Positions 42,296 to 49,436 of a DNA stretch of 58,196 bases are shown here, piece after piece; position 1 is the first letter of the stretch; each line of letters opens with the position of its first letter. Origin of the DNA: Elusimicrobiota bacterium (lineage in GTDB: Bacteria > Elusimicrobiota > Elusimicrobia > UBA1565); assembly GCA_016218495.1 (NCBI GenBank), contig JACRDU010000046.1, positions 1 through 58,196 on the forward strand, written 5' to 3'. The position numbers and the translations under genes are program-made. The notes below the pieces were generated by a model. It did no database searches. It had not been told where the DNA came from and worked only from the letters and a program-made list of their open reading frames with translations.

Positions 42296-43818
42296 GCCTG
42301 CTGGCGGCCGCCCTCTGGGCGGCGCCGGCCCTGGAGGTGTCGGTGGGGGACGGCCCGTTCCTGCCCGCCTCCGCCGTCTCACCGCTGGCCGGCCAGCGCG
42401 TGCGCCTGCGCGTGGCCGGCGCCGACGGCGCCGCCGTGCGCTGGTTCCAGCTCATCCCGGACGTCGCCACGATGTACAAGAACGCCAACTTCCCGTGGGA
42501 CCCGAACCCTTACAAGTGGGTTGGACAGGCTAGGATACGGATCGACCGTGAGGCGCTGACGAAGCTCTCCGGGGCCGAGGTCGAGCCCTTCCGCCCGGGC
42601 AGACCGGCGGCGAAGGGGGACTGGACCGAGGGCTATTCCTCCCCCATCGTCGAATCCCCGTACTACAACCCCGCTTCGGGCAGCTTCTGGTTCCAGGCCG
42701 AGCTGACGCAGGGCGGGCGCGTGACGCGGGTCCCCAAGGACGGTCTGAGGGTCTCCGTGCGGGATGGGGAAGGCTATCTAGGCTGGCTTTCATCGTATAT
42801 GAACGTGCCCGGAGTATTCGGCTCGGTCACGGCTCAAGCCACCTCGTATCTCGGGGTCGACTGTGCCGACGCCGTCAGCGCCGCCTGGGGCAAATGGACG
42901 GGGCGCGAACTGGCCGAGAACCTGAATGTGGCCGCTTTGGTCACGCGCTGGCCGCATGCCGCCGAGTTCGATTGGGGGGAGAAGGGTTCGACCCGCCCCG
43001 TGCGCTGGGGGGCCGAAGTCCGCCCCGGCGACTTTGTGGCCGTGCGCTATAGAGGGGCGCGGTCTTTCCAGCATGTGGGCGCGCTGGCGGCCGACCGCGA
43101 CGGCGACGGCCTCCTCACCCCGCCGGACCTGGTCTTCCACGCCGGTCCCATGCCGCCGGCCTACGGCACGCTGGAACTGCCGGCGTTCCAGGGGCGCCTG
43201 GTCGTCTTGCGCCCCAAGCCGCCCATCGTCGAGAGGCCCATCTCCTTCTCCCCGAGGCGCCTCAAGGCCACGGCCGACTACATCAGGTCCCATTATGGGG
43301 AGGAGCGCCCGGAGGGCCGCATCTCCCCGCGCATGGTGGTGCTGCACTGGACGGGCTCGGATTCCCTGGAATCGGACTTCAGGACCTTCGACAAGGAAAC
43401 CCTGGCGGGCTCCCGCCCCGAGCTGGCCGGGGCCGGGGAGCTGAATGTGTCGGCCCATTTCCTCGTCGCCAAGGACGGGACCGTCCTGCGCCTGGTGCCG
43501 GAAGACCGCATGGCCCGACATGTCATCGGCCTCAACCTGGCGGCTGTCGGCATCGAGAATGTGGGCGGGACAGGGGACAGGCCGACCTTGACGGAAGCCC
43601 AGGCCGAGGCGGACGCCTGGCTGGTGCGCATGCTCAAGGACCGCTACCCGGACATCCAATACCTCATCGGCCACCACGAGTACCGGCGTTTCGAGGGCTC
43701 GCCGTTATGGAAGGAGGCCGACGCGGGCTACCGCACGGCCAAGTCCGACCCCGGCGACGCCTTCATGGCGAAGGTGCGGTCCAAGGTGGCCGACCTGGGG
43801 CTCAAGGCCGCGCCGTAG
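42271..43818 (+). CDS. Secreted two-domain cell-wall hydrolase: NlpC/P60-like plus N-acetylmuramoyl-L-alanine amidase
   Basis: The protein has 515 residues. GTG 42271 starts a signal peptide (VPPVLGLVSLLAAALWAAPA) inside the end of lpxA. Residues about 190-275 hold a Cys/His pair in NlpC/P60-like context (YLGVDCADAVSAAW with C198, GDFVAVRY, FQHVGAL with H268). Residues 350-500 form an amidase_2 domain (MVVLHWTGS with H359, VSAHFLVAKDGTVLRLV, VGIENVGGTG, YLIGHHEYRRF) that uses zinc to cut the MurNAc-L-Ala bond. Having a putative peptidase and an amidase on one chain would let it attack peptidoglycan stems at two positions. The N-terminal 180 residues are unassigned. The NlpC-like call is weaker than the amidase call. 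Confidence 0.82.
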   Translation: MPPVLGLVSLLAAALWAAPALEVSVGDGPFLPASAVSPLAGQRVRLRVAGADGAAVRWFQLIPDVATMYKNANFPWDPNPYKWVGQARIRIDREALTKLSGAEVEPFRPGRPAAKGDWTEGYSSPIVESPYYNPASGSFWFQAELTQGGRVTRVPKDGLRVSVRDGEGYLGWLSSYMNVPGVFGSVTAQATSYLGVDCADAVSAAWGKWTGRELAENLNVAALVTRWPHAAEFDWGEKGSTRPVRWGAEVRPGDFVAVRYRGARSFQHVGALAADRDGDGLLTPPDLVFHAGPMPPAYGTLELPAFQGRLVVLRPKPPIVERPISFSPRRLKATADYIRSHYGEERPEGRISPRMVVLHWTGSDSLESDFRTFDKETLAGSRPELAGAGELNVSAHFLVAKDGTVLRLVPEDRMARHVIGLNLAAVGIENVGGTGDRPTLTEAQAEADAWLVRMLKDRYPDIQYLIGHHEYRRFEGSPLWKEADAGYRTAKSDPGDAFMAKVRSKVADLGLKAAP

Positions 43819-43831
43819 CCGGGAGGCGGCG

Positions 43832-44191
43832 CTAGCCGCCCAGGGCGTCGGAGAGGAAGCGGCGCAGGCGGTCCCCGTCGAAGGGCTTGGCGATGACGTC
43901 GAGCGCTCCCATGGCCCGGGCGTCGATGCGGGTGTCTTCGTCCACCGTGGCCCCGGTCATCATCAGGACCGGGATGGAGCTGCCCTCGCGGATTTGGCGC
44001 AGGAGTTCCCAGCCGTTCTCCGCCCCGAGCACGACGTCGAGCAGGACGGCGTCCACCGGCCCGGCCTCCAGGGCCGCGCGGGCTTCCCCGATGTCGGCCG
44101 CCGCGCGCACGGCATAGGGCTGGCCCTTGAGCTGGCGCGCCACCAGCCGCCGGATGTCGGGGTCGTCGTCCACGACCAGGAGCCTCTTCAT
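43832..44191 (-). CDS. Single-domain response regulator
   Basis: The 119-residue receiver has MKRLLVVDDDPD, phospho-acceptor D52 in AVLLDVVLG, Thr in VLMMTGAT and Lys in DVIAKPF. There is no output domain. It is transcribed away from a regulator that combines a DNA-binding and a receiver domain (44239-44841), and the two share a 47-base divergent region. A phospho-relay link between them is plausible but unproven. The stop lies 14 bases from the amidase stop, inside a small GGCGGC/GCCGCC inverted repeat. Confidence 0.88.
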   Translation of the reverse strand: MKRLLVVDDDPDIRRLVARQLKGQPYAVRAAADIGEARAALEAGPVDAVLLDVVLGAENGWELLRQIREGSSIPVLMMTGATVDEDTRIDARAMGALDVIAKPFDGDRLRRFLSDALGG

Positions 44192-44199
44192 GGCCTCGA

Positions 44200-44228
44200 T
44201 TGACAGGATAGCTCTGAATGACTAAGAT
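44200..44228 (+). promoter_or_regulatory. Sigma-70-type promoter for the HTH-receiver regulator
   Basis: TTGACA (44200-44205), 17 bases, TAAGAT (44223-44228). The expected start is near 44235, after the ATG at 44218 and just before the ATG at 44239, which decides the start codon. Confidence 0.72.
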
Positions 44229-44238
44229 TACAAGAACT

Positions 44239-44841
44239 ATGACTATTACAAAGCCGCGCGTCTTCACGACCTTCGAAGTGGCCCGCATCTGCGCCGTGTT
44301 CCACACCACCGTCATAAACTGGGCCAACAAGGGCAGGATCAAGGTCCACCACACGCCGGGCGGGCACCGGCGCATCAAGGTGGCCGACCTGGTCGACTTC
44401 ATGCAGCGCCACGACATGCCCATCCCGGCCGACCTGGTCGGGCGGCCCAAGCGCGTGATGGTCGTAGAGGACGACGCGTCCTTCCAGCGCATGCTGCTGC
44501 GCACGCTGCAGGCCCTGCCCGGCGTCTCCCTGCAGCCCTGCACGGGCGGCCTCGACGCACTGATCGAGATCGGCAAAGAAGCCCCGGACCTGGTCATCCT
44601 CGACATCGGCATCCCGCAGGTCAGCGGCGTCGAAGTCTGCCGCGTGCTCAAGGCCAACGAGCACACGCAGCAGATCAAGGTGATCGCCGTCACCGGCCAG
44701 GGCCTGGCCGACGAGGCGGAGGCCTTCCTGCGCGAGAACGCCGACGGGTTCTTCCGCAAGCCGCTGTCCCCGGCGAAGCTGCGCGCACTGGCCGCCGAGC
44801 TCCTCGACCTCGAGGAGGCCGCCGCCGCGGCCGGGCTCTAG
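44239..44841 (+). CDS. Regulator with N-terminal MerR/excisionase-type HTH and C-terminal receiver
   Basis: The protein has 200 residues. Positions 8-55 are a winged-helix HTH of the MerR/BldC/excisionase type (FTTFEVARICAVFHTTVINW, HHTPGGHRRIKVADL). Positions 72-190 are a receiver domain (MVVEDDASFQ, phospho-acceptor D122 in VILDIGIPQ, Thr in VIAVTGQG, Lys in GFFRKPLSP). The usual response-regulator order is reversed. I place the start at ATG 44239 because the promoter -10 lies downstream of the in-frame ATG at 44218. The targets are unknown. The following TPP-enzyme gene, 23 bases downstream, may be co-transcribed. Confidence 0.88.
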   Translation: MTITKPRVFTTFEVARICAVFHTTVINWANKGRIKVHHTPGGHRRIKVADLVDFMQRHDMPIPADLVGRPKRVMVVEDDASFQRMLLRTLQALPGVSLQPCTGGLDALIEIGKEAPDLVILDIGIPQVSGVEVCRVLKANEHTQQIKVIAVTGQGLADEAEAFLRENADGFFRKPLSPAKLRALAAELLDLEEAAAAAGL

Positions 44842-44864
44842 GGGGGCGGGTAGGGAGCGCAGCG

Positions 44865-46592
44865 ATGGGAGCGCCGGAGGGGACGACGACGGTGGTGCGT
44901 CTCCTGCTGCGTTATCTGGAGCAGGAAGGGGTCCGCCACATCTTCGGCATCCCCGGCGGTCCCATCATCTCCCTTTATGAGGCCTTGGCCGAGCGCGGGG
45001 CCATAGCGCCGGTGCTGGCCAAGCACGAGGGCGGGGCGGCCTTCATGGCCGACGCCTATGCCCGCATGTCGCGCGGCATCGGGGTTTGCTGCACGACCAC
45101 CGGCCCCGGGGCCACCAACGCGCTGACCGGCCTGGCCGTGGCCCAGGCCGACCACAGCCCGGTCCTGCTGCTCAGCGCCCAAGTCCCCACCCACCAGTTC
45201 GGGCGGGGGGCCTTCCAGGAGAGCAGCCCAGAGCGCTCCGACATCGTGGCGATGTTCCGCCCGGTGACCAAGTGGAGCACCATGGTCCAGCACCCGGACG
45301 CGGCCGGCGGCGTCATCCGTCAGGCGCTGCGTCTGATGACGACGGGCCGTCCCGGCCCCGTCCACGTGAACCTGCCCTGCAACTTCGCCGCCCAGCCGGT
45401 GCCGGACGCCGTGCTCGAAGCCCGGCGCTTCCACCCGGCGACGCGCCCGGTCGACCGCGCGGCGGTGCAGGACGCGGCGCGCCTGCTGCTGGCGGCCCGC
45501 CGCCCGGTGGTGCTGGCGGGATACGGGGCGGACCTCTCGGGGGCGGCCGGGGCGCTGCGCGAGCTCTGCGAGCGCTTCGCCATCCCGGTGGCCACCACCT
45601 TCAAGGCCAAAGGCCTGCTGCCCGAGGACCATCCGCTGTCCTTGGGCGTCTTCAGCGACTCGGGAGACCCCGCCGTTCGCGACTATGTGGCCGGAGACGC
45701 CAGCGACGCCCTGTTCGTGGTGGGCTCGTCGCTGGGAGAGGCCTCGTCGGCCGGTTGGGACCCGCGCCTGGGGCGCAAGGCCGCCTTCCTGCACTGCGAC
45801 ATCGACCCCTCCGTCATCGGCCGCAACTTCCCGGTGGACGCCGCGCTGGCCGGCGACGCCGCGGCGGTGCTGCGCGAGCTGCGCTTCGCGATGGAGCGGG
45901 AGGCGCAGAGGACCGGCGCCGCGCGCCGGGAGCCCGACCCCGCCCGCCCGCTCCCGCCGGCGCTGGCCCCGGCCGAGCCCTTCGCGCAGGACCCCCGCGG
46001 GGCCCTGCATCCGCGCACCGTGCTGGCCGAACTGCGCCGGGCCCTGCCGCGCGGCGCGGCCCTGTTCGTCGACAACGGCACGATGCGGTCCTGGGCCGGC
46101 CGCTACTTTCCGGCGCTGGCCGAGCACGGCTTCTTCGTCAACATGGGTCTTGCCAGCATGGGGTTCGCGGCCGCCGGCGCGGTCGGCGCCCAGCTCGCCG
46201 CCCCCGGCCGCCCGGTGGTGGCCCTGGTCGGCGACGCGGCCTTCGCCATGAACGGGATGGAGGTGCACACCGCCGTCGAGCACGGCGCCCCTGTCCTGTG
46301 GGTGGTGGTCAACAACGGCGGCCACGGCATGATCCATCACGGCGAGCGCATGCTCTACGGCGGGCGGGTCTCGAGCTCGCTGTTCAAGCGCCGCCTCGAC
46401 GCGGCCGGCCTGGCGCGCGCGCTGGGCGCCGACGCCGTGCGCGTGGAGCGTCCCGGCGGCCTGGCCCCCGCGCTGGACGCCGCACGGCGCAGGGGCGTCC
46501 CGTGCGTGCTCGACGTCGACACGGACATGGCCCCGGCGCCGCCGATGGCGGCCCGCGTCGGCGCCATCCGCCGGGAGTTCGCCGCAGCCTAG
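44865..46592 (+). CDS. Thiamine-diphosphate enzyme of the acetolactate synthase-like family
   Basis: The 575-residue protein has three domains in family order. The PYR domain has catalytic E55 in LAKHEGGAAFMADAYAR. A central Rossmann domain lies at about 205-345. In the PP domain the ThDP/Mg motif begins VGDAAFAMNG near residue 455 and ends NNGGHGM. It probably makes a new C-C bond from a 2-oxo acid, or decarboxylates one. A biosynthetic acetolactate synthase is less likely, because no regulatory subunit or ilvC is adjacent. Instead an O-methyltransferase follows after 10 bases, suggesting a small specialised pathway. The substrate cannot be read from the sequence. Confidence 0.85.
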   Translation: MGAPEGTTTVVRLLLRYLEQEGVRHIFGIPGGPIISLYEALAERGAIAPVLAKHEGGAAFMADAYARMSRGIGVCCTTTGPGATNALTGLAVAQADHSPVLLLSAQVPTHQFGRGAFQESSPERSDIVAMFRPVTKWSTMVQHPDAAGGVIRQALRLMTTGRPGPVHVNLPCNFAAQPVPDAVLEARRFHPATRPVDRAAVQDAARLLLAARRPVVLAGYGADLSGAAGALRELCERFAIPVATTFKAKGLLPEDHPLSLGVFSDSGDPAVRDYVAGDASDALFVVGSSLGEASSAGWDPRLGRKAAFLHCDIDPSVIGRNFPVDAALAGDAAAVLRELRFAMEREAQRTGAARREPDPARPLPPALAPAEPFAQDPRGALHPRTVLAELRRALPRGAALFVDNGTMRSWAGRYFPALAEHGFFVNMGLASMGFAAAGAVGAQLAAPGRPVVALVGDAAFAMNGMEVHTAVEHGAPVLWVVVNNGGHGMIHHGERMLYGGRVSSSLFKRRLDAAGLARALGADAVRVERPGGLAPALDAARRRGVPCVLDVDTDMAPAPPMAARVGAIRREFAAA

Positions 46593-46602
46593 AGGAGACC
46601 GT

Positions 46603-47601
46603 ATGAGCGACCATGACGCGCTGCTGGATACCGTGCTGGCCTACCGCCGCTCCAAGCCGCTGCTGGTGGCCCTGGACTACGACCTTTTCACCTGGGTAGA
46701 GCGGGGCTGGAACACCGCCCCCGCCCTGGCCCGGCGCCTGAAGCTCGACGCCCGGGCCGTGGCCATCCTGCTCGACGCGGTGGCCGCCACGGGGTTCCTC
46801 GCCAAGCACCGGAACCGCTATCGGAATACGCCGCTGGGCAAGGACCTGCTGGTCCAAGACAGCCCCAACTACAGGGGCAGCAACCTCAAGTACCAGGAGG
46901 CCACCTGGCAGGCCTGGTCGGACCTCAAGGGCGTGGTGAAGACCGGGCGCCCGAAGGACGGCCTGCTGCAGTGGATCCACAAGGGCGCGTTCGCCGAGGA
47001 CTATATCAAGGCCATGGGCGACGTGGCCCGCGAGCCGGCCCGGGACCTGGCCGCCAAGCTGGGCCTGGCCGGGACGGCGAAGAGCCTGGACGTGGGTTCG
47101 GGGGCGGGCTCCTACAGCGCGGCTTTGGTGGCGCGAAACCCGGCCCTGGAGGCCACCTTGTTCGACCTGCCCCGCCCGCTGGGGGTGGCCCGCAGGCTGC
47201 TGTCCGAGCATCCCTTCGCCGGGCGCTTCCGGTTCAAGGCGGGGGATTTTCTCAAGGACTCCTTCGGAACCCGGGAGTTCGACCTGGTGCTCATCTCGAA
47301 CGTCACCCATTGCGAGAGCGCGGCCAACAACAGGCTCCTCGTCCAGAAGGCGTTCAAGGCGCTGCGGCCCGGCGGGCGGCTGGTCGTCCACGACTACGTG
47401 TCGGACCGGGGCTTGACTTCCCCGCGCTTCGCGGCGATGCTGGCCGTGCACCTGCTGGTCTTCACCGGGCGGGGGAATGTCTACACTCTGGGGCAATATT
47501 CGGGCTGGCTGCGCGCGGCGGGCTTCCGGGGCCTGCGCCACCGCCGGGTGGCGGCGGGCGGGTCGTATCCGTCGTTGGCCGTCATCGGGACGAAGCCTTA
47601 G
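46603..47601 (+). CDS. SAM-dependent O-methyltransferase (class I, winged-helix dimerisation domain)
   Basis: The 332-residue protein has an N-terminal winged-helix dimerisation domain (LALDYDLFTWVERGWNTAPALARRL-type), then a Rossmann methyltransferase domain with motif I LDVGSGAGSY near residue 165, an acidic residue after the second strand (TLFDLPRP) and LRPGGRLVVHDYV. It resembles small-molecule O-methyltransferases of polyketide or quinone pathways. AGGAGA lies 6 bases upstream. It lies 10 bases after the TPP enzyme and 1 base before the solute-binding protein. It probably modifies the product of the TPP enzyme. Confidence 0.83.
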   Translation: MSDHDALLDTVLAYRRSKPLLVALDYDLFTWVERGWNTAPALARRLKLDARAVAILLDAVAATGFLAKHRNRYRNTPLGKDLLVQDSPNYRGSNLKYQEATWQAWSDLKGVVKTGRPKDGLLQWIHKGAFAEDYIKAMGDVAREPARDLAAKLGLAGTAKSLDVGSGAGSYSAALVARNPALEATLFDLPRPLGVARRLLSEHPFAGRFRFKAGDFLKDSFGTREFDLVLISNVTHCESAANNRLLVQKAFKALRPGGRLVVHDYVSDRGLTSPRFAAMLAVHLLVFTGRGNVYTLGQYSGWLRAAGFRGLRHRRVAAGGSYPSLAVIGTKP

Positions 47602-47602
47602 G

Positions 47603-49072
47603 ATGCTGCTGCCCGCCTTGCTCGCCGTCGGCCTGCTCGCCGCGCCCGTCCGGGCCGGAGGGTCGCTGCGCGTCTGCGACGACGTGGTGGAGCCCATCAG
47701 CCTGGACCCGCTGCGCGAGTTCTCGGAGAAGTACTACACCATCGTGCAGCAGGTCTTCGACAGCCTGGTGCGCTTCGACCCCCAGGGGCGCCTGGAGCCG
47801 GCCCTGGCCGAATCCTGGCGCTGGGTGGACGAAAAGACGGTGGAGTTCAAGCTCCGCCCGGGCGTGGCCTTCCATGACGGAGAGCCGTTCGACGCGGAGG
47901 CGGTGCGCTTCAGCCTGACGGCCTTCCTCGACCCGAAGAACGCCTTCCCGGGCGCCGGGCTGCTGGCCAGCATCGAGGGCGTGGAGGCCGTCGACCCTCT
48001 GACGGTGCGGGTGCGCACCAAGGTCCCGGACGGCATCCTGATCCACCGTCTGGCAGGGCTGGCCCCGATGCTGCCCCCGCGCTACATCGCCGAGAAGGGG
48101 CGGGAGCACTTCGGGCGCCATCCGGTCGGGACGGGGGCGTTCCGCTTCAAGGAGTGGGTGCCCGGCTCGCGCATCGAGCTGGCGGCGAACCGCGGCTATT
48201 GGCTCAAAGGCGCTCCGAAGCTCGACGGCCTGACCTTCCTGTTCCTGCCCACGGAGCGGCAGGTGTCCGGCCTGCTGGACGGCAGCGTGGACGTGGTCAC
48301 CGAGCTGCCCGGGACCAAGACCTTGGCCGTGATGGAGAGCGGGGTGGCGCATGTGGTGAAGAAGGAGTCCTTTTACACGGTGGGCTCCAGCTTGAACACC
48401 AGCACGGGCCCCCTGGCGAAGCTGGCCGTGCGTCGGGCGCTGAACCACGCCATCGACAAGGACGCTCTGGTGCGCTACGACCTGCTGGGAAACGGCAGCC
48501 CCATCGCCACGCTTTCGATGAAGGGGGAGCCCGGGCACGACCCCGGTCTGAAGCCCTACCCGTACGACCCGGAGCAGGCCAGGGCCCTCATCAAGGAGGC
48601 CGGCTACGCGGACGGCTTCCGCCTCAAGGCCTTGGTGAAGGCCCAGGGCGTGCGGACGATGCAGATCATCGCCAAGCAGCTCTCCGCCGTCGGGGTGACG
48701 GTGGACGTGACGACGACGACGGATACCGAGGCCGTGCGCGACATGGCCAAGCGCGACTGGGACTGGGTCTTCGCGGGCTGCCCGGACCCGCTCGCGCACT
48801 CGTTCTTCATCCAGTTCATCTACCTGTCCTCGCTCTCCCCCTTCAGCGTCACCCGGGACCCGGTCTACGACGCCAAGCTGGACGGGATGGTCCGGACCAT
48901 CGACCCGGCCGAGCAGGACGCGTTGGGCCGCAAGCTGGACGGGTATGTCTACGATAACGCCCTGAGCCTATTCACCTACCAGCGGGTCAAGACCTATGGG
49001 GTGCGCAAGGGGGTTTCCTTCATGCCGTCGGTGACCGGGATGCCGTATTTCCACCTCTCTTCCTATGAATGA
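47603..49072 (+). CDS. Extracellular solute-binding protein, family 5 (oligopeptide/dipeptide type)
   Basis: The 489-residue protein has a signal peptide (MLLPALLAVGLLAAPVRAGG) and no lipobox Cys. Family-5 hallmarks are YTIVQQVFDSLVRFDPQGRLEPALAESW, the fingerprint WVDEKTVEFKLRPGVAFHDGEPF, and VRRALNHAIDKDALV. Such proteins deliver peptides, nickel or opines to ABC importers, but no permease or ATPase gene is nearby. It is therefore either a partner of a distant transporter or a stand-alone receptor. It starts 1 base after the methyltransferase stop. Confidence 0.87.
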   Translation: MLLPALLAVGLLAAPVRAGGSLRVCDDVVEPISLDPLREFSEKYYTIVQQVFDSLVRFDPQGRLEPALAESWRWVDEKTVEFKLRPGVAFHDGEPFDAEAVRFSLTAFLDPKNAFPGAGLLASIEGVEAVDPLTVRVRTKVPDGILIHRLAGLAPMLPPRYIAEKGREHFGRHPVGTGAFRFKEWVPGSRIELAANRGYWLKGAPKLDGLTFLFLPTERQVSGLLDGSVDVVTELPGTKTLAVMESGVAHVVKKESFYTVGSSLNTSTGPLAKLAVRRALNHAIDKDALVRYDLLGNGSPIATLSMKGEPGHDPGLKPYPYDPEQARALIKEAGYADGFRLKALVKAQGVRTMQIIAKQLSAVGVTVDVTTTTDTEAVRDMAKRDWDWVFAGCPDPLAHSFFIQFIYLSSLSPFSVTRDPVYDAKLDGMVRTIDPAEQDALGRKLDGYVYDNALSLFTYQRVKTYGVRKGVSFMPSVTGMPYFHLSSYE

Positions 49073-49436
49073 GAAATCGGTGCAGATTAGACGCTTCGCG
49101 GCCCGGAAGGCCCTGCGCTTCGGCGTGCTGCGGGTCAAGGCCCTGCTGGACGGCCCGGGGGGGAAGCGGTTGTCGGTCCAGCACGTCCGGATGGGCCCGC
49201 GGGCGAAGGCCCCGGCGCTCTGTCACCGCAGGACCGACGAGATATTCTTCGTCGTGTCGGGGACCGTGAGCGGAAGAATCGGGGGGAAGAAGGTCTCCTT
49301 GCGCAAAGGCGACTGCGCGTTCCTCCCGGCGGGGACGGTGCACGAGTTCGAGGCGGGGCGCGGCGGGGTGGAGGTGCTGGACGTGTTCTTCCCGGGGTTG
49401 GACCTGAAGCGGCCGGACGTGGAGGCGGCGGGGTGA
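49065..49436 (+). CDS. Small cupin protein
   Basis: The 123-residue single-domain cupin has motif 1 around CHRRTDEIFFVVSGTVSGRIGG and motif 2 around LRKGDCAFLPAGTVHEFEA. Metal-site residues are present in part (H in CHRR, E in DEIFF, H in VHEFE). It may bind a small molecule or catalyse a simple reaction on the product of the cluster. It overlaps the solute-binding protein gene by 8 bases and the sensor kinase gene by 4. Confidence 0.85.
   Translation: MNEKSVQIRRFAARKALRFGVLRVKALLDGPGGKRLSVQHVRMGPRAKAPALCHRRTDEIFFVVSGTVSGRIGGKKVSLRKGDCAFLPAGTVHEFEAGRGGVEVLDVFFPGLDLKRPDVEAAG

Noticed and set aside
43824-43841. GGCGGC/GCCGCC inverted repeat between the amidase and receiver genes as a bidirectional terminator
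   Set aside because: Only a 6-bp stem without a T run on either strand, and part of it is coding. Too weak to call.
44218-44220. ATG 44218 as start of the HTH-receiver gene
   Set aside because: It lies between the -35 and -10 boxes of a TTGACA-17-TAAGAT promoter. ATG 44239 fits the fold and the transcript.
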